DNA of 64,000 nucleotides from Lytechinus pictus (Eukaryota > Echinodermata > Echinoidea > Temnopleuroida > Toxopneustidae). The stretch covers positions 9,956,001 to 10,020,000 of the forward strand of contig NC_087253.1 of assembly GCF_037042905.1 (NCBI RefSeq), in the 5' to 3' direction. Under the pieces are notes generated by a model. That model saw only the letters and a list, made by a program, of their open reading frames with translations. It was not told where the DNA came from and did no database searches. The first letter of the stretch is position 1; every line of letters starts with the position of its first letter. Shown in pieces: positions 55,546-64,000 of the stretch. Both the position numbers and the translations under genes were made by a program.

Positions 55546-55641
55546 CTCTACCAGAAAATCCACATCCTCTTGTTCTGGATTGAAGTGGAACGATTTAAAG
55601 TAGACTGTGTTGATCAGGACTGTTCGTTCAATATCACTACC
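55546..55641 (-). CDS. EF-hand protein, exon (penultimate)
   Basis: Acceptor CTCTATTTAG|GGTAGTG, donor GTAGAG|GTAAGC; 96 nt, 32 codons, phase 0. Encodes GSDIERTVLINTVYFKSFHF then NPEQEDVDFLVE, alternating hydrophobic and acidic residues. No motif recognised. Confidence 0.87.
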
Positions 55642-56290
55642 CTAAATAGAGTAAAAAAACAAGCTTAAGTGATTGAATTTCAAGATATCAAGTTAGTCAA
55701 GCTCGCTCAAATATGCCCTCGCTTCCGGCTCGAATATTTTGAAAATATTCACCAATATTTATTCGAGCAGGTGGACCAAAAAAAATAAGTGATGGCAATC
55801 ACTGTAGACTAGTCTGACTCTGACTATAATTATGGAAGACTGACCCCAATCTCTTTGCAGGTCTGAATTCTTCATTTCTGCGGTGTCTAATATGACTTGA
55901 ACTGACTCTCTTCCGAGTCAAAATGACCCACTTTCCTGGTAATTTTGACTCGGAATTGAATCGATGTTTAGCTATCAATGCCACCACAGTCCGAGTCAAG
56001 TCAATTTGGAAGCTGAGTCACTTTGCCTCGGAATGGAGTTGAATCCAATTCCGAGTCGATTTTGACTCTGTATATAAAAAGTTTTTACAGTGTTGCCAAA
56101 TCAAAGCAGAACAATATCATCAAAAGCCATTCAAATTGGGAATATTTAAAATTTACATTTCATGGTGTATTTGCCAGTGGCTTGCACATGCCGTCATAAG
56201 AAATGTACAAAAGTTATGCAAGTTATGGGTGTGTTATTCTTTGATGGAATTTTCTGTCAAACTGCAGTTGATGATGGCGGTAAGATTATA
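55642..56290. other. EF-hand gene intron with GACTC-type degenerate repeats
   Basis: From 55800 to 56065 phrases such as GACTCTGACT, GAGTCAAAATGACTC, ATTCCGAGTC and GTCCGAGTCAAG occur on both strands, a loose inverted array around GAGTCA/TGACTC. No exon. Confidence 0.5.
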
Positions 56291-56299
56291 TTGATGATG

Positions 56300-56670
56300 A
56301 CTAACTATGATGTTGGCAATGATGCTGATGATGATGATGATGATGACGATGATGATAACGATGACGATAATAACGATGATGATGATGGTGAATATAATGA
56401 TGATGATGATGATGACGATGATGATAACGATGGTGATAATGATGATGATGGATGATGGTGATAATTGTGATGATGGTGATGATGATGATGGTGATACTGA
56501 TGGTGGTGATAATGATGATGATGATGGTGATGATGACGATGATGATAACGATGATGATGATGATGGTGATGATAATGATGATGGTGATGTGATGATAATG
56601 ATGATGATGATGACGATGATGATAACGATGATGATAATGATGATGATGATGATGATAATAATGATGATGG

Positions 56671-56706
<36 letters not shown>

Positions 56707-56880
56707 CGATGATGATAACGATGATGGTAATGATGATGATGATGATGATAGTGATAATAATGATGATGGTGATGATGATCATCATGATGATGATTACGAT
56801 GATGATAATGATGATGATGATGATGATAATGCATGGTGATGATGATAATGATGATAAAGATGATAATGCTGACAATAAGA
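56300..56880. repeat. (GAT)n microsatellite, ~580 bp
   Basis: GATGATGATGATAACGATGA-type repeats, ending 70 bp from the next exon's donor. Frames of 150-200 codons across it on both strands are composition artefacts. Confidence 0.98.
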
Positions 56881-56951
56881 CAATGACAAAAACACTAATC
56901 AGTACTATATCAACATGATCAATGAGTATCCTTAATAAAATAAATATTCAC

Positions 56952-57110
56952 CTCTAGGAAAGCTCGTTTGACATTCAGGAGTAACATAGTGAAGATACCA
57001 GTGATAAACTCTGCCGGCTTGAAGATGTCTTGCCTTCCGGATCCAATATGTTGTGTTTGAAGACCAACCCCTTCTCTTTCAGCTAATACCATCAGCTCAT
57101 GGAAGTCAAT
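56952..57110 (-). CDS. EF-hand protein, exon with the end of EF-hand 2
   Basis: Acceptor CTTTTGTAG|ATTGAC, donor CTAGAG|GTGAAT; 159 nt, 53 codons, phase 0. Encodes IDFHELMVLAEREGVGLQTQ, HIGSGRQDIFKPAEFITGIF and TMLLLNVKRAFLE. IDFHE completes the second calcium loop begun in the preceding exon; a hydrophobic run (FITGIFTMLLL) follows but is too short and charged at its ends for a confident membrane helix. Confidence 0.92.
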
Positions 57111-57169
57111 CTACAAAAGATAAAATGAAAAGATGGCTATATCGCTGACGGAAGTGACATGCCTGTGCA

Positions 57170-58790
57170 GCTGGAAAGAACGCAGCATCACACAGTGTGA
57201 TCACAGTGTGTTCACATAGTGGAATGTTCGAAAACATTCACACTGGTTAAAATGCTCAAATTCAATAGCGTGAATATATTTTTACACTGTGGACACCTCG
57301 ACGGTGTGACTGTTCATAGTGTGGTCACATGTGATTCACACTGTTAAAATGCTCAAATTTAACAATGTGAGGGTAGTTTCACATTGTTTTCCACACTGTG
57401 AACTCACTGTGGCACACACTGTGTGGCGCTGTGTTCTTTCCAGTAATGATAGTGATTTATTCAGAGTGTGTTGACATATCAGATTATATAAAGATACGAT
57501 ACACACTGTTACAGCAGTATGAATACAATTGCATACTGCGGAAACATTTACAGTGTGAATATTCACAGTGTGTTCATATAATGTACTATGTGAAGATGCA
57601 ATTTACACTATTAAAATGCTCAAATTTAACAGTGTGAATTAGACGATTCCACGTTGTGGACATCTCCGCAGTGTGAATGTGTTCACAGTGTGTGTGTGTG
57701 TGTGTATATAGCAGACCGTGAAATATTCACACTGTATGATGCTCAAATCTAGCAGTGTGGCGATGATTTAAAATTACATTGCACACTTAGGGACACCGTA
57801 CCCCACAGTGTGTTCAGACTGTGGAACATATTAATTGTGAATCATCTTCAAACTGTGAAAATCAAGCAGTTTAACATCGTGAAACTTATTTTAACATTGT
57901 CCAGTGTAAACAAACTAGGGCCTATGAACGTTCACACTGTAGAGTTGTCCACAGTGTAAACGTTATCTGAAATGTTCAATTTGAGCAGTTTAACTATGTG
58001 AGAATATGATTAACACTGTTAAAATGATCCAATTAACATATCCATATGACGACTTCACACAGTATTACTCACTGTGGTATACTGTGTCCCCAGTGTGGTG
58101 CATATTAATTGTTAATCATCTTCACAATATGAAAATCAAGCATTTTAACATTTGTGAAACTTGATTATATGGTATAGTCCGCTATGTGAACACAATATGG
58201 ATACTTACATTCTACAGATGTCCACAGTGTGAAAGTTATATAAACATTGTTCAGTGAGTGGATTTTTAACTATGTGAATTTAATTCACACTGTTAAAATG
58301 TTCAAATATAACAGTGCGACGACTCCACACTGTGATATACTGTGCCCTACAGTATGTTCACAGTGTGGAACGCAATGTAAATCATCTTCATACTGTGAAA
58401 ATCAGTCATTTTAATTTAAAATTCATATTAACATATAATCTATCATGTGAACGCACAATGGACACTTACATTGTATAGTTGTTCAAAGTGTGAGCGTTAT
58501 CTTAACATGATGCTAGAATAGGATTAACACTTTTAAAATGATAACAGTTCGACGACTTCACATTGTGTTACACACTGTTGTATACTGTGCCCTTCAATGT
58601 GTTCACAGTGTGGAACCCTGGGGTAATGATAGCAGGGCCCGCTGGGAGAACAGTTTTCGGAACTGAAGTGGCTACCCTGGGTAAATATACCGCTAATAAC
58701 ATTATTATTATTACTCTTATTATTATTATTATTATTATAACACAATGTAAATCATCTTCATACTGTGAAAATTAAGCATTTCGAAGTCAT
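57170..58790. repeat. Degenerate array of CACTGTTAAA..TTTAACAGTG dyads
   Basis: CACACTGTGT, CACAGTGTG and GTTCACAGTGTG occur dozens of times over ~1.6 kb of intron. A recurrent larger unit reads TTCACACTGTTAAAATGCTC then AAATTTAACAGTGTGA, a near-perfect dyad, with variants near 57237, 57334, 57602, 57728, 58011 and 58279. GTGAATCATCTTCA-ACTGTGAAAATCAAGCA is another recurring phrase, near 57838, 58112, 58380 and 58748. A retroposon fragment sits at 58625-58738. Confidence 0.92.
58625..58738 (+). mobile_element. Second copy of the GCAGGGCCC..AGAACAGTTTTC repeat with ATT tail
   Basis: ATAGCAGGGCCCGCTGGGAG, GAACAGTTTTCGGAACTGAA and CCCTGGGTAAATATACCGC followed by ATT repeats. It splits the dyad array. 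Confidence 0.85.
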
Positions 58791-58965
58791 AATCAACTCT
58801 TTGTGAAGTACCACCCCCCAAAAAAAATTATAATGTTAAACAAATGATTAAATGAATAACTAAATAACTAACTGAATAAATAAATAGATAAATGAATAAA
58901 TAAATATAAATAAAAAAATAAAATAGTGATAAAGTCAATAATTATTGCTGAATTAAATGACCTAC

Positions 58966-59064
58966 CTGCTCATCTCTGTTAACATCAAGCGACTCGAAGA
59001 TCTTATCAGATGTTAAACCCTTGCCGAAAAGGATTTCAATATCTTCATTGGTGAACTCATTCGT
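58966..59064 (-). CDS. EF-hand protein, exon with the start of EF-hand 2
   Basis: Acceptor CTCTTTAG|ACGAATG, donor GAGCAG|GTAGGT; 99 nt, 33 codons, phase 0. Encodes TNEFTNEDIEILFGKGLTSD then KIFESLDVNRDEQ. With the next exon the loop is DVNRDEQIDFHE: D1, N3, D5, I8, D9 and E12 are all canonical; position 6 is E rather than G. Confidence 0.93.
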
Positions 59065-59445
59065 CTAAAGAGAGGGAGAGAGAGAAACAGAAAGACAGAG
59101 ACAGGGAGAGACAGAGAGGGAGAGACGAAGAGAGTGAAAATAGGAGTGTAATAGTAATCTGCACATATGAATCTGCTATAGAAATTTTCATAAACACATT
59201 TTGGATTTTTTTATGAACAAATTCTGGAAATTATCACTTCGAGAATAATATAATTATGCACTTTATTGCGATCCAAAGAATGCGTTTTGGGGAAAGATTT
59301 CGACCACTTTGTGGTGGTAAGGAAATTAATATCTACCATTCATGAGGGGGGGGGGAATAAGCGTGAATATTCAGGATATCTTTCAACTATGATGGTACAC
59401 ATCAACTTTAAAACACATATACTTTCGAAAATAACTTTATTATAG
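59065..59445. other. EF-hand gene intron, (GA)n near acceptor and unassigned
   Basis: GAGAGGGAGAGAGAGAAACA repeats at 59070-59130; otherwise unassigned. Confidence 0.5.
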
Positions 59446-59449
59446 TTTA

Positions 59450-60052
59450 AGGGATGGTCCAGGATGAAAATATTTATAGCTAAATAAATAGAGTAAAATT
59501 CACAGAGCAAAATGCTGAAAAGTTCATTTAAATCGGATAACAAATAACGAAGATATTGAATTATAAACTTTATCAATGTTTTGTTGTGAAAACAGTTATA
59601 TGCACATCATCATGAATATTCATTAGATGGGCTGATGCTGTCACATCCCCACTTTCCTTTTTCTTATGTTATTACATGAAATCATAAATGTTTCATTTAT
59701 TCATACATGTGTAAATGATGTGTCTCCATTATGATGATATAAGTTGCTGCAATAAATAACTAATGCACCTAATCAGTTGTCAATCCAATTGTTTTAGTTC
59801 TTGGTAGAAGGATGTTAAATAAAACTAATTTCATAAAATTAAAAAAGAATAAGTGGGGATATGGCATCATCAGCCCACCTAATGAATATTCATAAAGACA
59901 TGCCGAGAACTGTTTCAACGGAATAATGCAAATCTTTGAAATCCAATAACTTTGTTATTTGTCATCCGATTGTGATCAAATTTTCAGCATTTTGCACTGT
60001 GAATTTCACTCTATTTATTGAGATATAAATATTTCCAGCCTGGACCATCCCT
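59450..60052. mobile_element. 603-bp foldback MITE with TTA target duplication
   Basis: AGGGATGGTCCAGGATGAAA at the left and TTTCCAGCCTGGACCATCCCT at the right; the arms pair through AAATAGAGT, CATTTTG/CAAAATG and GATGGGCTGATG/CATCAGCCCACC. TTA lies on both sides. No ORF. Confidence 0.85.
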
Positions 60053-60249
60053 TTAGAGGGCGATCTCTCTTCTTGCTGTTTCGGTGTAATACGATTGGCA
60101 ATCAAATGTGACCCATAATTAACTGACCTTATGCATGTGATGTTGTAATCTCATTGCGCCCTCACTTAGAGGATATATGAATATACATACAAGGAGTTGT
60201 CAGAGATGCGTCAGACGCAAGTCAGTGGTCCGTACTGTCATGACCTCTA

Positions 60250-60325
60250 AGGCCCGAATTCTCGAAGGTTGGCTAACTTCGCCCGGACTGAATTCGGCTT
60301 ATATGCCAGGATAGCCAACCTTCAA
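60250..60325. repeat. Short inverted repeat CGAATTCTCGAAGGTTGGCT
   Basis: CGAATTCTCGAAGGTTGGCT pairs with AGCCAACCTTCAAGAATTCG, separated by ~33 bases. A very small MITE or hairpin. Confidence 0.85.
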
Positions 60326-60373
60326 GAATTCGAATCTAAGAAGACGGCGCGGGGAAGTCAATTGGAGGTTTTA

Positions 60374-60948
60374 AGGCCCCCCTCACACCTAGCCTGAAAT
60401 ATGCCTTGCGATGGCTGGCGAAAGGCATTTTTTCAAATCGTTTTCAATGGTAACTGATAGTAAATCATATTCAAATTCGCGCGGAAATTTTGAACATGTT
60501 TAAAATTTCCCGACGAATTGAAAAATCGTTGGTCATCTGTTTGAATTCGCATCTCTTATTTAGTCTGCGGACCGATCTCGAAAGAACCCGTAACGAAGCA
60601 ACACGATGACACAACGAACAAGATTGCCTGATCTATTCCCTCGTCTTCGTTTCTAATCGCACGCCATATCAAACCATTGCTCACTGTTCCTTCATCTTAT
60701 TGGATTATATCAACCCTTCGCTCGCCTTCGGCCGCAAGTTTCTCAAAGAGGTGAACCGAAAAATCGATATCCTTTGCATGTCATATTTATCCTTCGCTTA
60801 CCGTTTGTTGATAAAATTTGTCAATAGTTACTGATCGCATGATTTGACGGAAATTTTATTTGAATTCGTTGAATTCGCGTGCATTTCGTCCATTTTTCCC
60901 ATTCGTCACCCTTCGTCCGCCTACATTCGGTCAGGTGTGAGGGGGCTT
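60374..60948. mobile_element. 575-bp element with AGGCCCCCCTCACACCT ends
   Basis: AGGCCCCCCTCACACCT and AGGTGTGAGGGGGCTT are inverted; TTA flanks both sides. GAATTCG-containing phrases (TTTGAATTCGCA, GAATTCGTTGAATTCGCG) occur inside. PIF/Harbinger-like by TSD length only. Confidence 0.75.
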
Positions 60949-61038
60949 TTAGCAAGCGCGACGCAGAACTTATTCAAGAAAAAAAACTCACAGTGAAATT
61001 AATTGAAAAGGCCATCAAACGACAATGAACTACTAGGA

Positions 61039-61165
61039 GGTCTTTGTCGAAAATTGGTGAACCAAACCGCGAAAGCAGTTTCGTCCTGATCAAGTTTCGG
61101 AACTGTCAAAAAATTGCAAATGTGCTTCAGGACGAAACTGCCGTCATGATTCATCAATTTTCGAC
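61039..61165. repeat. Long imperfect hairpin next to an EF-hand exon
   Basis: CTTTGTCGAAAATTGGTGAA / TTCATCAATTTTCGACAAAG and GCAGTTTCGTCCTGA / TCAGGACGAAACTGC pair with a ~40-base loop. Confidence 0.9.
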
Positions 61166-61332
61166 AAAGGCTACTTGGTTGCTCCTATAATTTTGTCATG
61201 AAGGGCATTTGATAATACATTTTCTATGTTCTTGAAAGCGTTCAGCGTCTCGGCGTGAAACCCCCTCAAATGCATATTACAACGTAGGCCTACAGTATAC
61301 AAATGAAAACTTTTAAAGCGCGCCAAACGTAC

Positions 61333-61489
61333 ATCTTTGAAGACTCTGCTAAACTCTTCGCGACTTATGGTTGCGTTGCCATCCAGATTGTATACATTGA
61401 GAACGGTTAAGAAGTGTGTCATTGCTTCTGTGACCTTGGCGTGTTGCTCCATGTCCCTGTCTCGTTTCTTCTTCATCTTTTCATGCGCT
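61333..61489 (-). CDS. EF-hand protein, exon with EF-hand 1
   Basis: Acceptor ATTTCCCAG|AGCGCATG; the first base completes a split Arg codon. Donor AAAGAT|GTACGT. Encodes a basic helix (RAHEKMKKKRDRDMEQHAKV), TEAMTHFLTVLNVYNLDGNA and TISREEFSRVFKD. Loop NLDGNATISREE has N1, D3, N5, I8, S9 and E12 in place, with A at position 6 instead of G. The frame stays open past the donor, but the join to TNEFTNED is phase-consistent and restores the EF-hand spacing. Confidence 0.93.
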
Positions 61490-62040
61490 CTGGGAAATCG
61501 GAATTTTAGCCAAAAAAATTGGGAAAGTGGAAAGAACAAAAAATGAATAAATAAAATCAGTAAAAAGACAACTCACATGGCGAAAACGTTAAACTCAAAG
61601 TACAAAATCCAAAAATATTACAAGTTCAAATCGATATTGTAAACAAATATATGAAAAAATTTATATATTCAGGACCATTATCAAATATTCAATTTGAGCT
61701 GTACCATCTCTATCAAAATATATGATGAAACAATGAAAATCAAGATAGCAATGGTGATGGTTAGTGTTTTGCTTAAAACGGTTAACATTATTATTGTTAT
61801 AATCATTTTTTTCCTTTCTTCAAATAATTTTAATCACGTGTATATATATATTTTTTATTTGTTTTATTCCTAAACATTGGAAATTTGTTTATATATTGTG
61901 TATTATATGTTATGTATTGACTTTTGATCAATACATAAATTAAAAAAATAAATAAAACGGTTAATATCTATTCTTTGCAGCTGTATGGGGTCAAACTGTG
62001 GAGCACAGGGCGTGTTATTTCTGAAAGATATGAGCGATAT
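61490..62040. other. EF-hand gene intron, unassigned
   Basis: AT-rich; no element recognised. Confidence 0.4.
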
Positions 62041-62044
62041 ATCG

Positions 62045-62285
62045 AAACTTACTATTACTATTACTTTGGCCATTACTATTGCTACTACTACTACTACTAC
62101 CATTATTATTGCTATTATTATTATCATTATTATGTAGTCATCATCATTCTATCATGGCTGATTATTATCATAACCATTGTGAAAAGTTTTATCATTATTA
62201 CCATTATTATTATTATTATTATCATTATTATTATTATTATTATCACTTATTATTATCGTTATCATTATTGTTAATGATAATATTA
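62045..62285. repeat. (TAT/TAC)n microsatellite
   Basis: TTATTATTATTATCATTATT-type repeats with TACTAC stretches, ending ~17 bp from the next exon. Confidence 0.95.
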
Positions 62286-62301
62286 TTTTACTAGATCTTA
62301 C

Positions 62302-62387
62302 CTTGCTAGTTTGGTGTCAGGTATGGGGGCCATCGGCGCTTCTAAGTCGGTGTTCGTCGCCAACACGTGAGAATCATAATCGCTATA
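62302..62387 (-). CDS. EF-hand protein, exon upstream of EF-hand 1
   Basis: Acceptor TTGGTAACAG|TATAGC, donor GCAAG|GTAAGA; 86 nt, phase 0 in and phase 2 out. Encodes YSDYDSHVLATNTDLEAPMA then PIPDTKLA and a split Arg. Low complexity, likely a linker. Confidence 0.85.
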
Positions 62388-62489
62388 CTGTTACCAATAA
62401 TAATGATATATATTCACACTGATTGTTAGAATGGAAAACTAGCTCAAAATTAGAGAGTAACCATGTATGTAGGCTGTGAGAAAGAAAGT

Positions 62490-63369
62490 GAGTGAGATGG
62501 ATGGATAGACAGATAGATAGACAGATAGGCAGATAGATAGAGTGATAGATAAATATGTAGATAGATATAGTAATAGAAAGACAGATTGATAGCTAGCTAG
62601 ATAGATAGAGTGATAGATAGAAAGATAGATAGATTGATAGATAGAAAGAGTGATATGTAGATAGATAGATAGATGGATATAGTGATAGATATATACATAT
62701 ATAGATAGATAGAAAGATGGATAAATAGATGGATAGATAGATAGAATGATAGATAGATGGATGGATAAATAGATATATAGACAGACAGAATGACAGATAG
62801 ATAGTTAGATAGATAGATGGATAAAAAGATATATAGATAGATAGACGGACAGACAGATAGATAGATAGGCAGATAGATAGACAGATAAATAGCTAGCTTG
62901 ATAGATAGATAGAGTGATAAATAGATAGATAGATAGATAGATATATGGATAGAGTTATATATAGATAGATAGAATGATATATAGATATATATATAGATAG
63001 ATAGATAGATGGATAGAATGATATATAGATAGATAAATAGATAGAATGATAAATAGATATAGTGATAGATAGATAGAATGATAGATCGATACATGGATAG
63101 AGTGATATATATATATATATATACAGATAGATAGATGGATAGAGGGATATATAGATAAATAGATAGAGTGATAGATAGATAGATAGATAGATAGAGTGAT
63201 AGATAGAAAGATAGATAGATAGATAGATAAATAGAGTGATATATAGGTAGATAGATAAAAGGATAGAGTGATAGGTAGAAAGAATGATATATATATAGAT
63301 AGATAGAATGATAGATAGATAGATAGATAGATAGATATAGTGATAGATAGATAGATAGATATAGTGATT

Positions 63370-63412
<43 letters not shown>

Positions 63413-63575
63413 GGATATATAGAGTGATATATAGATAGATAGATAGATAGAGTGATATATAGATAGATAGATAGATAGATAGAGTGATAGATAGATAGAT
63501 AGATATAGAAAGAATGAAAGATAGCTAGACAGACAGACAGATAGATAGATAGATATATAGATAGATAGAGAGGGA
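62490..63575. repeat. (GATA)n satellite-like tract, ~1.1 kb
   Basis: GATAGATAGATAGATAGATA with periodic GAGTGATA, GAATGATA and GGACAGACA variants over 1.08 kb. Minus-strand frames of 165-249 codons across it (Y-L-S-I repeats) are repeat artefacts. Confidence 0.98.
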
Positions 63576-63938
63576 GGGGGGTAAAGAAGACGGGGATGGC
63601 AAAATACCTCAGATAAACAACGTTATCTATATAACCTGACAATTACGCCTTGATATTGAAATAGCATATACCTCCAGGACAAAATCGAGGAAATAAGTGT
63701 GTATTAATAGTTTTCATTCATGAATGCTTCTCTAAAATGATTCCGATTAAAACACTAGTAGGCCCTATGCAAATAAAACTCCCATTAGAGTAGGCATAGC
63801 TAGCTATTCAACATGATCAACTCATGTATTTTTTCGTATTATTTATCAAATGAAGATGGTTCTGCTCCTTTTTTTTTTCCGAAATAACAATTTTTAATTA
63901 AAAACTGACTTCCATGTTGATAAGAAAGATTAGCTTAC
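63576..63938. other. EF-hand gene intron, unassigned
   Basis: No element recognised. Confidence 0.4.
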
Positions 63939-64000
63939 AATGATCATCCCAAAGGTCTTGTCGTTAAACATCCCAAACCTTTCCTTCTTTGTGAGTAGTT
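63939..64000 (-). CDS. EF-hand protein, exon running off the right edge
   Basis: Donor ATCATT|GTAAGC, phase 0. The visible frame reads LLTKKERFGMFNDKTFGMII. It joins YSDYDSHV of the next exon in phase. With the following exons 245 residues are visible; the N-terminus is beyond the window. No family could be named: two EF-hands are clear, but nothing shows whether a membrane or enzymatic domain lies upstream. Confidence 0.78.

Noticed and set aside
56234-56918. Open frames of 150-213 codons on both strands
   Set aside because: They are translations of a (GAT)n microsatellite (poly-I, poly-H, poly-M, poly-D) with no other support.
62597-63642. Minus-strand frames of 165 and 249 codons
   Set aside because: They are translations of the (GATA)n tract (Y-L-S-I repeats).
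53263-64000. Assignment of the EF-hand gene to NOX5, DUOX, a channel or calaxin
   Set aside because: No FAD/NADPH, heme-binding or membrane motifs are visible and the C-terminus does not match what I recall of those families.

Overview
The window is animal genomic DNA. It is intron-rich, has GT-AG splice sites throughout, is AT-rich, and is full of SINEs, MITEs, foldback elements and microsatellites. Frequent TACATGTACATGTA-type tracts, the repeat families and the gene content suggest an echinoderm, most likely a sea urchin. The species assignment is inference; the gene identifications rest on reading the exons.

Four protein-coding genes can be read. (1) Plus strand, 1576-6298: the last two coding exons of a TM7SF3 (transmembrane 7 superfamily member 3) homologue. 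(2) Minus strand, 22377-19402: a complete three-exon FGFR1OP2/SIKE-family coiled-coil protein of 250 aa. (3) Minus strand, 46102-32415: a complete six-exon tetraspanin of 252 aa. (4) Minus strand, 64000-53263: the last seven coding exons of a two-EF-hand protein I cannot name, running off the right edge. All splice phases agree. TM7SF3 and FGFR1OP2 face each other convergently, as I recall for their human counterparts on chromosome 12p11, so this looks like ancient microsynteny.

The rest is mobile DNA. A 5'-truncated Penelope-like element (RT tail plus GIY-YIG) lies in tetraspanin intron 1. It has a degraded hammerhead-like motif downstream, a foldback element inserted between the two, and a SINE with a 7SL/SRP-RNA-like head beside it. 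Several non-autonomous DNA transposons have readable target-site duplications and nesting: hAT-like with 8-bp TSDs, TTAA-flanked piggyBac-like, and a 5-bp-TSD element. Simple-sequence tracts include CAAT/AACC, GGAT, CAT/TTC, GAT and about 1.1 kb of GATA.

The most unusual signal is repeated local tandem duplication of exon boundaries. In the TM7SF3 final intron about 44 tandem copies (1679-5372) carry the exon's 3' end plus its GTAAGT donor. The 3' end and donor of tetraspanin exon 3 occur three times, two of them with frame damage. The acceptor and exon start of tetraspanin exon 1 occur about four times. A non-coding segment containing CGAG|GTAAGTC is duplicated at 47.4 and 47.9 kb. I report this as the candidate for follow-up; no function is demonstrated by the sequence.
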